From: Thermoleophilia bacterium
Lineage (GTDB): Bacteria > Actinomycetota > Thermoleophilia > Miltoncostaeales > Miltoncostaeaceae
Length of the DNA stretch: 11,224 bases
Assembly (NCBI GenBank): GCA_016463385.1
Contig: JAEMRL010000033.1
Span: 1 to 11,224, forward strand
Direction of reading: 5' to 3'
Below the pieces are notes generated by a model. The model ran no database searches, was not told the origin of the DNA, and saw nothing but the letters and a program-made list of their open reading frames with translations. This document shows, in pieces, positions 1 through 5,732 of the stretch (its first letter is position 1; the number at the start of each line of letters is the position of its first letter). Made by a program: the position numbers and the translations under genes.

Positions 1-590
1 CCGTGGTCGTCGAGATCGAGGGACCGGCCCGCGCGGTGCTGACCGCCGAGCGGACCCTGCTGAACCTGCTCTGCCACCTCTCGGGAATCGCCAGCCTGAC
101 CGCGGAGTACGTCGCCGCCTGCGGGGACGTGCAGGTGCTCGACACGCGCAAGACCACGCCGGGCATGCGCGAGCTGGAGAAGGCCGCGGTGAAGGCCGGC
201 GGAGGCGTGAACCACCGGATGGGCCTCTACGACCGGGTGCTCGTGAAGGACAACCACCTGGCCCTGGCCGGGGCCGGGCTGGCGGAGGCGGTCGCTCGGG
301 CCCGGCGGGGGATGCCGGAGGTGCTGGTCGAGGTCGAGGCGGATGACCTCGCCGGAGTGCGGCTGGCGCTCGAGGCGGGGGCGGACTGGATCCTCCTCGA
401 CAACATGACCCCCGAGCAGATGCGCGAGGCCGTCGCGCTCACGGGAGGCCGGGCCCTGCTCGAGGCCTCCGGGGGCATGACCCTCGACGGCGCCCGCGCC
501 GCCGCGGCCACGGGGGTCGACGCGGTCTCGGTCGGAGCGCTGACGCACTCGGCGCCGGCGCTCGACCTCGGGCTCGACATCGACGTCTGA
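1..590 (+). CDS. nadC: Nicotinate-nucleotide pyrophosphorylase (quinolinate phosphoribosyltransferase), 5'-truncated by the window edge
   Basis: NadC converts quinolinate and PRPP to nicotinate mononucleotide, CO2 and pyrophosphate, the step at which de novo synthesis enters the NAD pathway; it is cytosolic. The reading frame is open from base 3 to the TGA at 588-590 and gives 195 residues, against about 280 for the family, so roughly the first 85 residues and the start codon lie to the left. Visible family motifs, numbered from base 3: ERTLLNLLCHLSGIAS (16-31), DTRKTTPG (47-54), GGGVNHRMGLYD (67-78), VKDNH (81-85), EVE (110-112), LLDNM (131-135), EASGG (154-158) and the C-terminal GVDAVSVGALTHS (171-183). 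The basic residues of TRK, NHR and KDNH line the substrate phosphate and carboxylate pockets in this family. It converges with the minus-strand gene at about 591-1103. In other bacteria nadC often follows nadA and nadB, which would lie outside the window. Confidence 0.96.
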   Translation, partial: VVVEIEGPARAVLTAERTLLNLLCHLSGIASLTAEYVAACGDVQVLDTRKTTPGMRELEKAAVKAGGGVNHRMGLYDRVLVKDNHLALAGAGLAEAVARARRGMPEVLVEVEADDLAGVRLALEAGADWILLDNMTPEQMREAVALTGGRALLEASGGMTLDGARAAAATGVDAVSVGALTHSAPALDLGLDIDV

Positions 591-1103
591 GGGCCCCGGG
601 CCGTCCGGCGACGGGGCTGCCGGGCTCGGGCCTGGCGCGCTGAGCCAGCGCCCCTCGCCGAACCAGCGCCGCATGGTCCGCGGACTCGGAGGGCGAGCCG
701 GGCCGCGCGCGTCACGGGCCCGCAGGCGGCGGATGACCGCGCAGGGGGCCTCGCCCGCGGCGAAGGCCGCCTCGGCCTCGCGCCGGAGCTCCGGCCACGA
801 GTAGGACCCGGGACGGTCCCGCGCGATCGACGCGGACGACAACCGGGCCGCGTGGAGGGACGGGGCGGACGAGCGCCGCGCGCTCATGCACCCAGCGGCG
901 CGCCACACCTGCACGAGGCTGGCGCCGAGGTCCCTGCCGGCGCGCCAGGTCAGGAACCCGTCGGAGCGATGGGCGGCGCAGAGCCAGACGGAGACGCCCG
1001 CGGGGAGAAGCAGCTGGGCGCGTTGCCCCTCCCCCACGCCGCCGCAGATGGCGCACGGCGGAAGACTGCCCAGTCGCTCGCCCTTGTAGTAGCTCCTGGC
1101 CAT
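591..1103 (-). CDS. Conserved-looking hypothetical protein with zinc-ribbon-like N terminus and helix-turn-helix-like C terminus; 3' end unresolved
   Basis: Reading minus from the ATG at 1103-1101 gives a protein-like sequence starting MARSYYKGERLGSLPPC. Cysteines 17, 20 and 42 and histidine 45 form CxxC-x21-CxxH, a likely zinc site. A tryptophan-rich helical segment follows (about 50-73). A second module at 98-154 begins RPGSYSWPELRREAEAAF and ends PSPRTMRRWFGEGRWL, resembling a homeodomain-like DNA-binding helix-turn-helix. Third codon positions are almost all G or C, as expected for a real gene here. The last convincing residue is near 642; beyond that the frame stays open antisense through nadC to the window edge, with no TAA, TAG or TGA. 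The true stop is therefore unknown: it may overlap nadC, lie outside, or have been lost to an indel. No Shine-Dalgarno precedes the ATG. I do not recognise a named family; a DNA-binding or recombination-related role is inference. Confidence 0.55.
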
Positions 1104-1178
1104 GTCGGGAGACTGGCATCGCCGGCGATACGGATGGCGCGCCGACCGTGCGAAGAGGTGCGCCGGGTCGCGTCGGTT

Positions 1179-1221
1179 CTCTGGCCGATTGGCCGAAGGC
1201 TCGCCGGCCGATTGGCCAGAG
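1179..1221. repeat. Imperfect inverted repeat with 16-nt arms built on a repeated GGCCGATTGGCC core
   Basis: The 16-nt arms at 1179-1194 and 1206-1221 are inverted copies matching at 14 of 16 positions, separated by 11 nt. The 12-nt core GGCCGATTGGCC also occurs as a perfect direct repeat at 1183-1194 and 1206-1217, 23 bp start to start (about two helical turns), and each core is itself nearly palindromic. It ends 76 nt upstream of the minus-strand ATG at 1103. It could be a paired operator for a dimeric regulator or a hairpin or terminator. No T-tract follows, so an intrinsic terminator is not well supported. Confidence 0.6.
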
Positions 1222-1254
1222 CCCGCGGGGCGGGTGGCCCACGCTCGCGCCGCC

Positions 1255-1613
1255 ATGGGCCCCTCCCCACCCGATGGGCCCTCCACGAGCCCGACCTCGT
1301 CCGGGGTCGGGCGGATCGTGGTCCGGCGGGCCCTCCTCGCCCTCCTCTCGGTGGTGTTCCGCGGTCGCTCTTCCCGGGATGGATCCTGCCCGGGGTGATC
1401 GTCACGGCATGGCAGCGGCCGGGTTCGGCGTCCTCGCCCTCGCGGCCGCGCTCTGGTGCCGTCGGAGGATCCGCCCTGACCGGAGACCCTCGCAGGTCGC
1501 AGGTCTCGCCTCTCGCCACGATCGTCGCGGGGATCGTGGTCCCGATCTGCATCGTCGTGGGGACCCGTCAGGCCCCGGCGAGGGGCCACGGGGAGCGCGA
1601 CGCGCCGCCGTAA
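1255..1613 (+). pseudogene. Possible decayed small membrane protein spread over three frames
   Basis: No single frame carries a convincing product, but successive GC3-rich, hydrophobic, coding-like segments alternate between frames on the plus strand. The ATG at 1255 opens a frame containing RIVVRRALLALLSVVF, stopping at 1398. Another frame then has LFPGWILPGVIVTAW at about 1370-1414. A third has MAAAGFGVLALAAALWCRRR at about 1410-1470. The second frame resumes with PLATIVAGIVVPICIVVGTR at about 1510-1570 and stops at TAA 1611-1613. Joined together these would make about 110 residues with three membrane spans. This fits a gene broken by two or three frameshifts or sequencing indels. Chance hydrophobic stretches in GC-rich DNA are the alternative, and the call is weak. 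Positions 1614-1670 hold nothing recognisable. Confidence 0.22.
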
Positions 1614-1670
1614 CGGCACGCGACCTCCCTCCGATCAGCCGCCCGCCACGGACGCCGCGAGCGGCCCCGG

Positions 1671-3116
1671 CTAGAGCCAGCCCTTCCCCCAGGGGCCCGT
1701 GATGGCGAAGCTCTTGCCCGGGTACTGGATGTGGACGAAGAGCCACTGGGCATCGGGGCTGAAGGCCGCCCCGGCGAACTCGCTCCGCCCGATCGTGCCC
1801 TTCTTCACCTCGTCGTCGAAGGCGGCCACGTCGAGGGGCGTGTCGTTGCGCGCGAACGGCGCGATGCGGCCGTCGGGACCGAGACTGCGGATGAAGTTGG
1901 TCCCGCCCTGATCGTCGCCGTCGCCGTCCTCGCAGATGACGAGGCCTCCGCGCGGGCTGACGCAGAGGGCGTCGGGCTCGTCCAGGCGTCCCTCCCCCGG
2001 CGACTCGTACAGCAGCGTGAGCGTGCCCTTCGCACGGCCCTGCGGCGTGTAGCGCCAGATCTGCCCCTTCTCCGCGTCACCTCCCTCGCTCGAGACGAAG
2101 TAGACGCTCCCGCGCGCCCAGGTCCCGCCCTCGAGGGCCAGGAAGTTGGCGGCGCCCTTGTCGCGCCCCTGCTGGTAGACGGCCTGGGGGCGGGTGCCGG
2201 CGTCCGACGGATCGGGGTCGTCGATCGTCACCCACTCGCAGGCCAGGCGGCGTCCGACGCGCTGGCCGCGGGTCGCGTCGTAGCCGGAGCGGCCCTCGAC
2301 GGCGAGCATCTGCAGCGTCCCGCCCCGCCCCAGCTTCCTCGGCTGGTCGGGGACGTACCGGTAGAAGCCGTCTCCGGGATCGCCGTTGTCCTCGGTCATG
2401 TAGACGATCGACGTGCGCGGATCGACGGCCGCCGCCTCGTGGACGAACCGCCCCATCGGTCGGATCGGGAGCGGCTCGACCGGGCCGGCTGCCGCGAAGG
2501 GCACCTCGAAGACGTACCCGTGAGGGCGCTCGAAGCCCGCCTCGCGTCCCTCCGTGTTCTCCTCGCAGCTCAGCCAGGTCCCCCAGGGGGTCCGGCCGCC
2601 GTTGCAGTTGTTGTCGGTCCCGTTGAGCACCAGCCCGCTTCCGACGACCGTGCCGGTACGCGTGTCGAAGAGCGTCGAGGTGACTCCGCCCTGGGCGACC
2701 CGGTCGTACGCCCGATCGGGCCCGAGCGCGCGTCCTGTGTCGTACCCCTCGTGGTTGCGGATGACCCTGACCCTCCCGCGGCCGGCGGAGACGACGACGG
2801 TGCCGTCGTGGAAGCCGGGGGTCGGGAGGCCGTCGGACATCGGATCGCCCGCCGCGCCGAAGGCGACGGCCGAGAACCCCGCAGGGAGCGACATCTCGCC
2901 CGTTCGAACGACCAGGGGGCCGTAGCCGGGCTTACCCGAGCGGGCCGCGAGGGCGCGCGTCGCACCGGCCGCGGCGTCCACCGAGCCGGTCGCCGCAAGG
3001 ACCTGTCCGGCGATGCCGAGCCCGGCGACCACCCGCGCGCCTCCGCGGAGCGCCTCGCGGCGGGTCATGGCGCGCTCCTCGTATCCCGTGCCTGCGTCAT
3101 CGGACGTGCGAGCCAT
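1671..3116 (-). CDS. PhoX-family (DUF839) Tat-exported phosphatase-like protein
   Basis: The product belongs to the PhoX/DUF839 family of calcium- and iron-dependent beta-propeller alkaline phosphatases, which release phosphate from organic phosphoesters outside the membrane. In the 481-residue product, a twin-arginine signal is visible at residues 18-24 (TRREALR) followed by a hydrophobic, Ala/Gly-rich segment to about 52. Family signatures follow: NHEG (121-124), GGVT (143-146), DNNCNGGRTPWGTWLSCEEN (168-187), GRFVHEA (222-228), YMTEDN (239-244), FYRY (251-254) and near the end DEPDALCVSP with VICEDGDG. The start at 3116 is preceded by GAGGAGG at good spacing. A second in-frame ATG at 3068 (MTRREAL) also has GAGGAG at 6-nt spacing, so a protein 16 residues shorter is equally plausible. 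It lies 102 nt beyond aroH on the same strand and may be transcribed separately. Phosphatase activity is inferred from family membership; some DUF839 proteins have unproven function. Confidence 0.9.
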   Translation of the reverse strand: MARTSDDAGTGYEERAMTRREALRGGARVVAGLGIAGQVLAATGSVDAAAGATRALAARSGKPGYGPLVVRTGEMSLPAGFSAVAFGAAGDPMSDGLPTPGFHDGTVVVSAGRGRVRVIRNHEGYDTGRALGPDRAYDRVAQGGVTSTLFDTRTGTVVGSGLVLNGTDNNCNGGRTPWGTWLSCEENTEGREAGFERPHGYVFEVPFAAAGPVEPLPIRPMGRFVHEAAAVDPRTSIVYMTEDNGDPGDGFYRYVPDQPRKLGRGGTLQMLAVEGRSGYDATRGQRVGRRLACEWVTIDDPDPSDAGTRPQAVYQQGRDKGAANFLALEGGTWARGSVYFVSSEGGDAEKGQIWRYTPQGRAKGTLTLLYESPGEGRLDEPDALCVSPRGGLVICEDGDGDDQGGTNFIRSLGPDGRIAPFARNDTPLDVAAFDDEVKKGTIGRSEFAGAAFSPDAQWLFVHIQYPGKSFAITGPWGKGWL

Positions 3117-3131
3117 GCCGCCCCCTCCTCG
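3117..3131 (-). promoter_or_regulatory. Ribosome binding site of the PhoX-like gene
   Basis: The complement of 3117-3131 reads GAGGAGGGGGCGGC directly before the ATG at 3116. It is a near-perfect Shine-Dalgarno and supports this start. A second, also good, GAGGAG lies before the internal ATG at 3068. Confidence 0.7.
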
Positions 3132-3218
3132 GTCAGAGTCGGCGCGAGGCTCCCCCATCCGGGCCCTCCTGGGAAGCGCCGCGGCGGGCCTGTTACGCGG
3201 GCGTTGCCGGGGGTCGGC

Positions 3219-3596
3219 CTACTGGGCGTCCTGCTGCAGGTCGGGCCTCAAGCGACGGGCCTCGCGCAGGTAGACGTGGTGGATCTCCCGGTCCCGGGGG
3301 ACCGTGCAGTGGAGCATCACGCGGATGCACATCCCGAGGGATCCGGGGACCGGGATCTCGCTCGCGCACAACAACGGGATCGTCGTCAGCCCCGCCTCCC
3401 TCGCCGCCACCGCGGGGAACTCGGCGGTGAGGTCGGGGGTGCAGGTGAAGATGATGGAGATCAAGTCGTCGGTCTCCAGCGCGTTCCGCGCCAGGACCTC
3501 CGTCAGCAGCTCGGTGGTGCTCTCGAGGATCGCCTCGGACGTGTCGGTCTCCACGGAGGTCGCCCCGCGGACCGCTCTGACCGTCCGCTCGCTCAG
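3219..3596 (-). CDS. aroH: Chorismate mutase, monofunctional AroH class, with probable CTG start
   Basis: AroH catalyses the Claisen rearrangement of chorismate to prephenate, the first committed step to phenylalanine and tyrosine; the family is a cytosolic trimer. From the CTG at 3596-3594 the product has 125 residues, close to the 127 of the Bacillus subtilis enzyme, and begins MSERTVRAVRGATSVETDT. Counterparts of the known active-site residues are present: Arg10 in VRGATS (B. subtilis Arg7), Cys77 and Glu80 in LLCASE (Cys75, Glu78), Arg92 in CIRVM (Arg90), Tyr109 in HHVYL (Tyr108) and Arg117 in RLRPDL (Arg116). No ATG, GTG or TTG sits at the expected N terminus. The CTG overlaps the rluB stop as CTGA, the same geometry as ATGA coupling. 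The nearest standard start is a GTG at 3632, adding 12 residues inside rluB. Last gene of the scpAB-rluB-aroH operon. Confidence 0.93.
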   Translation of the reverse strand: MSERTVRAVRGATSVETDTSEAILESTTELLTEVLARNALETDDLISIIFTCTPDLTAEFPAVAAREAGLTTIPLLCASEIPVPGSLGMCIRVMLHCTVPRDREIHHVYLREARRLRPDLQQDAQ

Positions 3597-4324
3597 CGGT
3601 CGAGCCCCACCATCGCGCCGAGCTTGCGCCACTCGGCACGCGTGAGCGGGCGCCATCGGCCCGCGGCGAGCTTGTGGACGCTGATGCCGGCATAGCGGGA
3701 GCGATGCAGCTTGAGGACGCGGTGGCCCACCGCCTCGCCCATCCGGCGGACCTGGCGGTTGCGTCCCTCGGTCAACTCGAGCTCCAGCCACGTACCCCCT
3801 GCGGCGAGACGGTCCATCGCCTCGACGCGCGCGGGCAGCGTCACCCCGTCCTCCAGCGTGACCCCATGACGGAGCTTGCGGAGGGTGTTCGCCGACACCT
3901 GGCCGCGCATCAGCACCTCGTAGGTCTTGGGCGCCTTCGACGAGGGGTGCATGAGCCGGGCCGCGAGCTCGCCGTCGTTGGTCACGACCAGTGCGCCGGT
4001 GGTGTCGATGTCGAGCCGCCCGACCGGATAGAGGCGGATGTCGTCGGGCAGGTCGTCCAGGACGGTCGGCCGGCCCTGCGGATCCTGCGCGGTCGACACC
4101 ACCCCGGGCGCCTTGTTGAGCAGGTAGGCCCGCATGGGCTCCTTGCCGCGCACGGGTCGCCCATCGACCGTCAGGGCGTCACCCGGATCGACCAGCTGGC
4201 CGACCGTGGCCGTCGCTCCGTTCACCGACACACGGCCCTCGGCCACCATCGTCTCGGCGGCTCGGCGACTGGCGACGCCCGCCAGGGCGAGCGCACGGTG
4301 CACGCGCATGGATTCACTCGTCAT
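3593..4324 (-). CDS. rluB: RsuA/RluB-family 23S rRNA pseudouridine synthase
   Basis: Isomerises a specific uridine in rRNA to pseudouridine; in this genomic context the usual assignment is RluB, acting near position 2605 (E. coli numbering) of 23S rRNA. The 243 residues comprise an N-terminal S4 RNA-binding domain (about 6-55, ASRRAAETMVAEGRVSVNG) and the synthase domain, with catalytic aspartate 105 in GRLDIDTTG (102-110). Further signatures are YLLNKAPGVVST (67-78), KTYEVLMRG, and ELTEGRNRQVRRM near the C terminus. Length is normal for the family. The ATG at 4324 overlaps the end of scpB by 11 nt with GAGGG about 8 nt upstream; an in-frame ATG at 4309, just past the scpB stop, would drop five residues. 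Downstream it overlaps aroH by 4 nt. The choice among RsuA, RluB, RluE and RluF rests on context. Confidence 0.94.
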   Translation of the reverse strand: MTSESMRVHRALALAGVASRRAAETMVAEGRVSVNGATATVGQLVDPGDALTVDGRPVRGKEPMRAYLLNKAPGVVSTAQDPQGRPTVLDDLPDDIRLYPVGRLDIDTTGALVVTNDGELAARLMHPSSKAPKTYEVLMRGQVSANTLRKLRHGVTLEDGVTLPARVEAMDRLAAGGTWLELELTEGRNRQVRRMGEAVGHRVLKLHRSRYAGISVHKLAAGRWRPLTRAEWRKLGAMVGLDR

Positions 4325-4904
4325 CGGCCGGGCCCTCGCCTTCGGGCAGATGGCCCGCTTCGATCAGATGGCGCCGCACGCGCTCGGCCTCGGGGCCGGT
4401 GAGCTCGAAGTTCTCGAGCGGCGGCAGGTCGCCGGCCTTGCGCAGGCCGAACCGCTCCTGGAAGAGCCGGGTCGTGCGGTAGCGCATCGCGCCTCCGTCC
4501 GGCGGACGGCCCGCCTCCTCGAGCAGTCCGCGGTCGAGCAGCGAGACGACCGTCGAGTCGACCGAGACCCCGCGGAGCCGGCTGATCTGCGGGCGGCTGA
4601 TCGGCTCCAGGTAGGCGACCACGGCCAGCGTCTCGAGCGCGGCGGGCGACACGCGGTCCTCCGAGGGCCTGTCGCGCAGACGATCGACCACCGGCGCGAG
4701 GTCCGCCCGGGTGCGCAGGGCGAACCCGCCGGCGATCTCCGCCACCTCGAGCCCGGCCTCGGGGCTGTGGCGCTCCTCGAGTTCGGTGAGCGCCCGCTGC
4801 ACCGCGCCGGGCGACTCCTCGACGATCTCGCAGAGAGTGACGAGCGCCAGGGGTTCGGGCGAGAGGAACAGCAGGGCCTCGATCTGACGTGAGAGCTCGC
4901 TCAC
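4314..4904 (-). CDS. scpB: Segregation and condensation protein B
   Basis: ScpB is a non-SMC subunit of the SMC-ScpAB condensin complex, which compacts and helps segregate the chromosome; a ScpB dimer binds ScpA. The product has 196 residues, typical for the family, and consists of two winged-helix domains: an N-terminal one beginning SRQIEALLFLSPEPL (5-19) and a second containing LETLAVVAYLEPISRPQISR (90-109), then RGVSVDSTVVSLLDRGLLEE (111-130) and YRTTRLFQERFGL (142-154). The GTG start at 4904-4902 overlaps the scpA stop as GTGA, indicating translational coupling. The frame stays open far upstream (antisense-like continuation to about 5459), but that longer version has no family similarity and would cover scpA, so I rejected it. 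The acidic tail ends in GPADDE. Confidence 0.95.
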   Translation of the reverse strand: MSELSRQIEALLFLSPEPLALVTLCEIVEESPGAVQRALTELEERHSPEAGLEVAEIAGGFALRTRADLAPVVDRLRDRPSEDRVSPAALETLAVVAYLEPISRPQISRLRGVSVDSTVVSLLDRGLLEEAGRPPDGGAMRYRTTRLFQERFGLRKAGDLPPLENFELTGPEAERVRRHLIEAGHLPEGEGPADDE

Positions 4905-5620
4905 CGGCCCGAACCCGTGATCGCGATGTCCCCGAACGGCTCGGGCTGCGCGAGCGTGACCTCGCCGCGCCGCGCGAGCTCGAGGGCAGCCATCAGCGCG
5001 ATGGCCTCCTCCAGGGGCTCGAGTCCCGCGGTGAGGGCGTCGAAGCTCACCGACCGGGCGCGGGCGAGCGCGCTCTGCAGGCGCGCGAGCGCGGCCGGCA
5101 GGCTCACGCGACGGCTGGTGAGGTGGGAGAGCGAGGGCGCCGGCGGCGCGGCGATCAGGGGCAGCATCGCCTCGCGCAGCCGTGCCGCGTCCTCGGCGGG
5201 CGGGGGTGGAGGCGCGGCGCCCGCGAGGGCGACCCGGCGATACCGGGGGCCGGCGCAGTCGCGTCCACGCTCGCCGAGCCATCCTGCGGCGCGCTGGAAG
5301 GGCGCATAGGCCACCAGACGCGCGGCGAGGCGCTCGCGCGCCTCCAGCGTGTCGGGATCGGGCTCCTCCTCGCCGGGCTCGCCCAGAAGCCGGCGCGCCT
5401 TCAGCTCGGCCATCGCCGCGAGCAGGACGATCAGCTCGCCGGCGGTGTCGGTGTCCCATCGCTCGCGTGCCCGCTCACCGAGGGCAGCGGTGACGACCTC
5501 GAGCAACGGGACCTCGAGGAGCTCCACCTCGTCGCGGAGGACCAGCGTCAGCAGCAGGTCGAAGGGCCCCTCGAAGAGGTCCAGCTCGATCGGCTGCCGG
5601 AGTGCGTCTGGCGGAGACAT
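4901..5620 (-). CDS. scpA: Segregation and condensation protein A
   Basis: ScpA is the kleisin subunit that bridges the SMC dimer heads in the bacterial condensin complex and binds ScpB. The product has 239 residues, within the usual 230-260. The kleisin N-terminal signature FEGPFDLLL (16-24) is clear, followed by VELLEVPLLEVV, the helical core motif GELIVLLAAMAELKARRLL, and a C-terminal winged helix with SVSFDALTAGLEPLEEAIALMAALELARRGEVTLAQ in its last 50 residues (quoted in parts here: VSFDALTAG, AIALMAALELA). The middle carries a proline-rich stretch APPPPPAE. The ATG at 5620 is chosen because it leads directly into the family N terminus. No Shine-Dalgarno is present and a TATGCT hexamer lies 12 nt upstream, so the leader is very short. 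First gene of the four-gene operon and divergent from the LuxR-type regulator. Confidence 0.94.
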   Translation of the reverse strand: MSPPDALRQPIELDLFEGPFDLLLTLVLRDEVELLEVPLLEVVTAALGERARERWDTDTAGELIVLLAAMAELKARRLLGEPGEEEPDPDTLEARERLAARLVAYAPFQRAAGWLGERGRDCAGPRYRRVALAGAAPPPPPAEDAARLREAMLPLIAAPPAPSLSHLTSRRVSLPAALARLQSALARARSVSFDALTAGLEPLEEAIALMAALELARRGEVTLAQPEPFGDIAITGSGR

Positions 5621-5632
5621 CGCGATGCCGGG

Positions 5633-5638
5633 AGCATA
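5633..5638 (-). promoter_or_regulatory. Probable -10 element of the scpA operon promoter
   Basis: The complement of 5633-5638 is TATGCT, matching TANNNT, with the expected transcription start 6-7 nt downstream at about 5626 and the scpA ATG at 5620. The leader would be only about 6 nt, consistent with the absence of a ribosome binding site. No good -35 is visible 17 nt upstream. Confidence 0.45.
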
Positions 5639-5670
5639 GCCGCGCGGTCCGGCGACACCGCCGGCTGGCG

Positions 5671-5685
5671 CGCACGCGGCGTGCG
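5671..5685. promoter_or_regulatory. Perfect 7-1-7 palindrome in the divergent scpA / luxR-type promoter region
   Basis: CGCACGC-G-GCGTGCG is a perfect inverted repeat with a 1-nt centre. It lies 4 nt before the TATGGT hexamer (5690-5695) of the plus-strand regulator gene and 33 nt behind the scpA -10. Its position suits an operator for the LuxR-type regulator or another dimeric protein; palindromes of this size also arise by chance in GC-rich DNA. Confidence 0.35.
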
Positions 5686-5689
5686 GACG

Positions 5690-5695
5690 TATGGT
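5690..5695 (+). promoter_or_regulatory. Probable -10 element of the AAA-GNAT-LuxR regulator gene
   Basis: TATGGT matches the TANNNT form seen at other promoters in this window. Transcription would start near 5702, giving a leader of about 30 nt before the ATG at 5733. It overlaps the in-frame ATG at 5691, which argues against that upstream start. Confidence 0.4.
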
Positions 5696-5732
5696 TGTCC
5701 CTCGGGATGATTTTCGGCAGCGGGATGAACCC

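Noticed and set aside
591..650. Possible intrinsic terminator after nadC
   Set aside because: Only weak short stems (such as GCTG-AGC-CAGC near 639-649) and no T-tract; not distinguishable from background in DNA this GC-rich.
852..1613. A 253-codon plus-strand frame through the 850-1610 region
   Set aside because: The first part is compositionally biased and antisense to the better-supported minus-strand gene. Only its last 45 residues look protein-like, and these are covered under the possible pseudogene.
1731..3695. A 654-codon open frame on the plus strand opposite the PhoX-like and aroH genes
   Set aside because: Its product is a low-complexity Arg/Ala/Gly/Asp-rich antisense shadow without family motifs, while the minus strand carries two clear families over the same bases.
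4905..5459. N-terminal extension of the scpB frame
   Set aside because: The extension is Arg/Ala-rich, overlaps scpA and has no ScpB similarity; the GTGA overlap at 4904 gives a normal-length ScpB.
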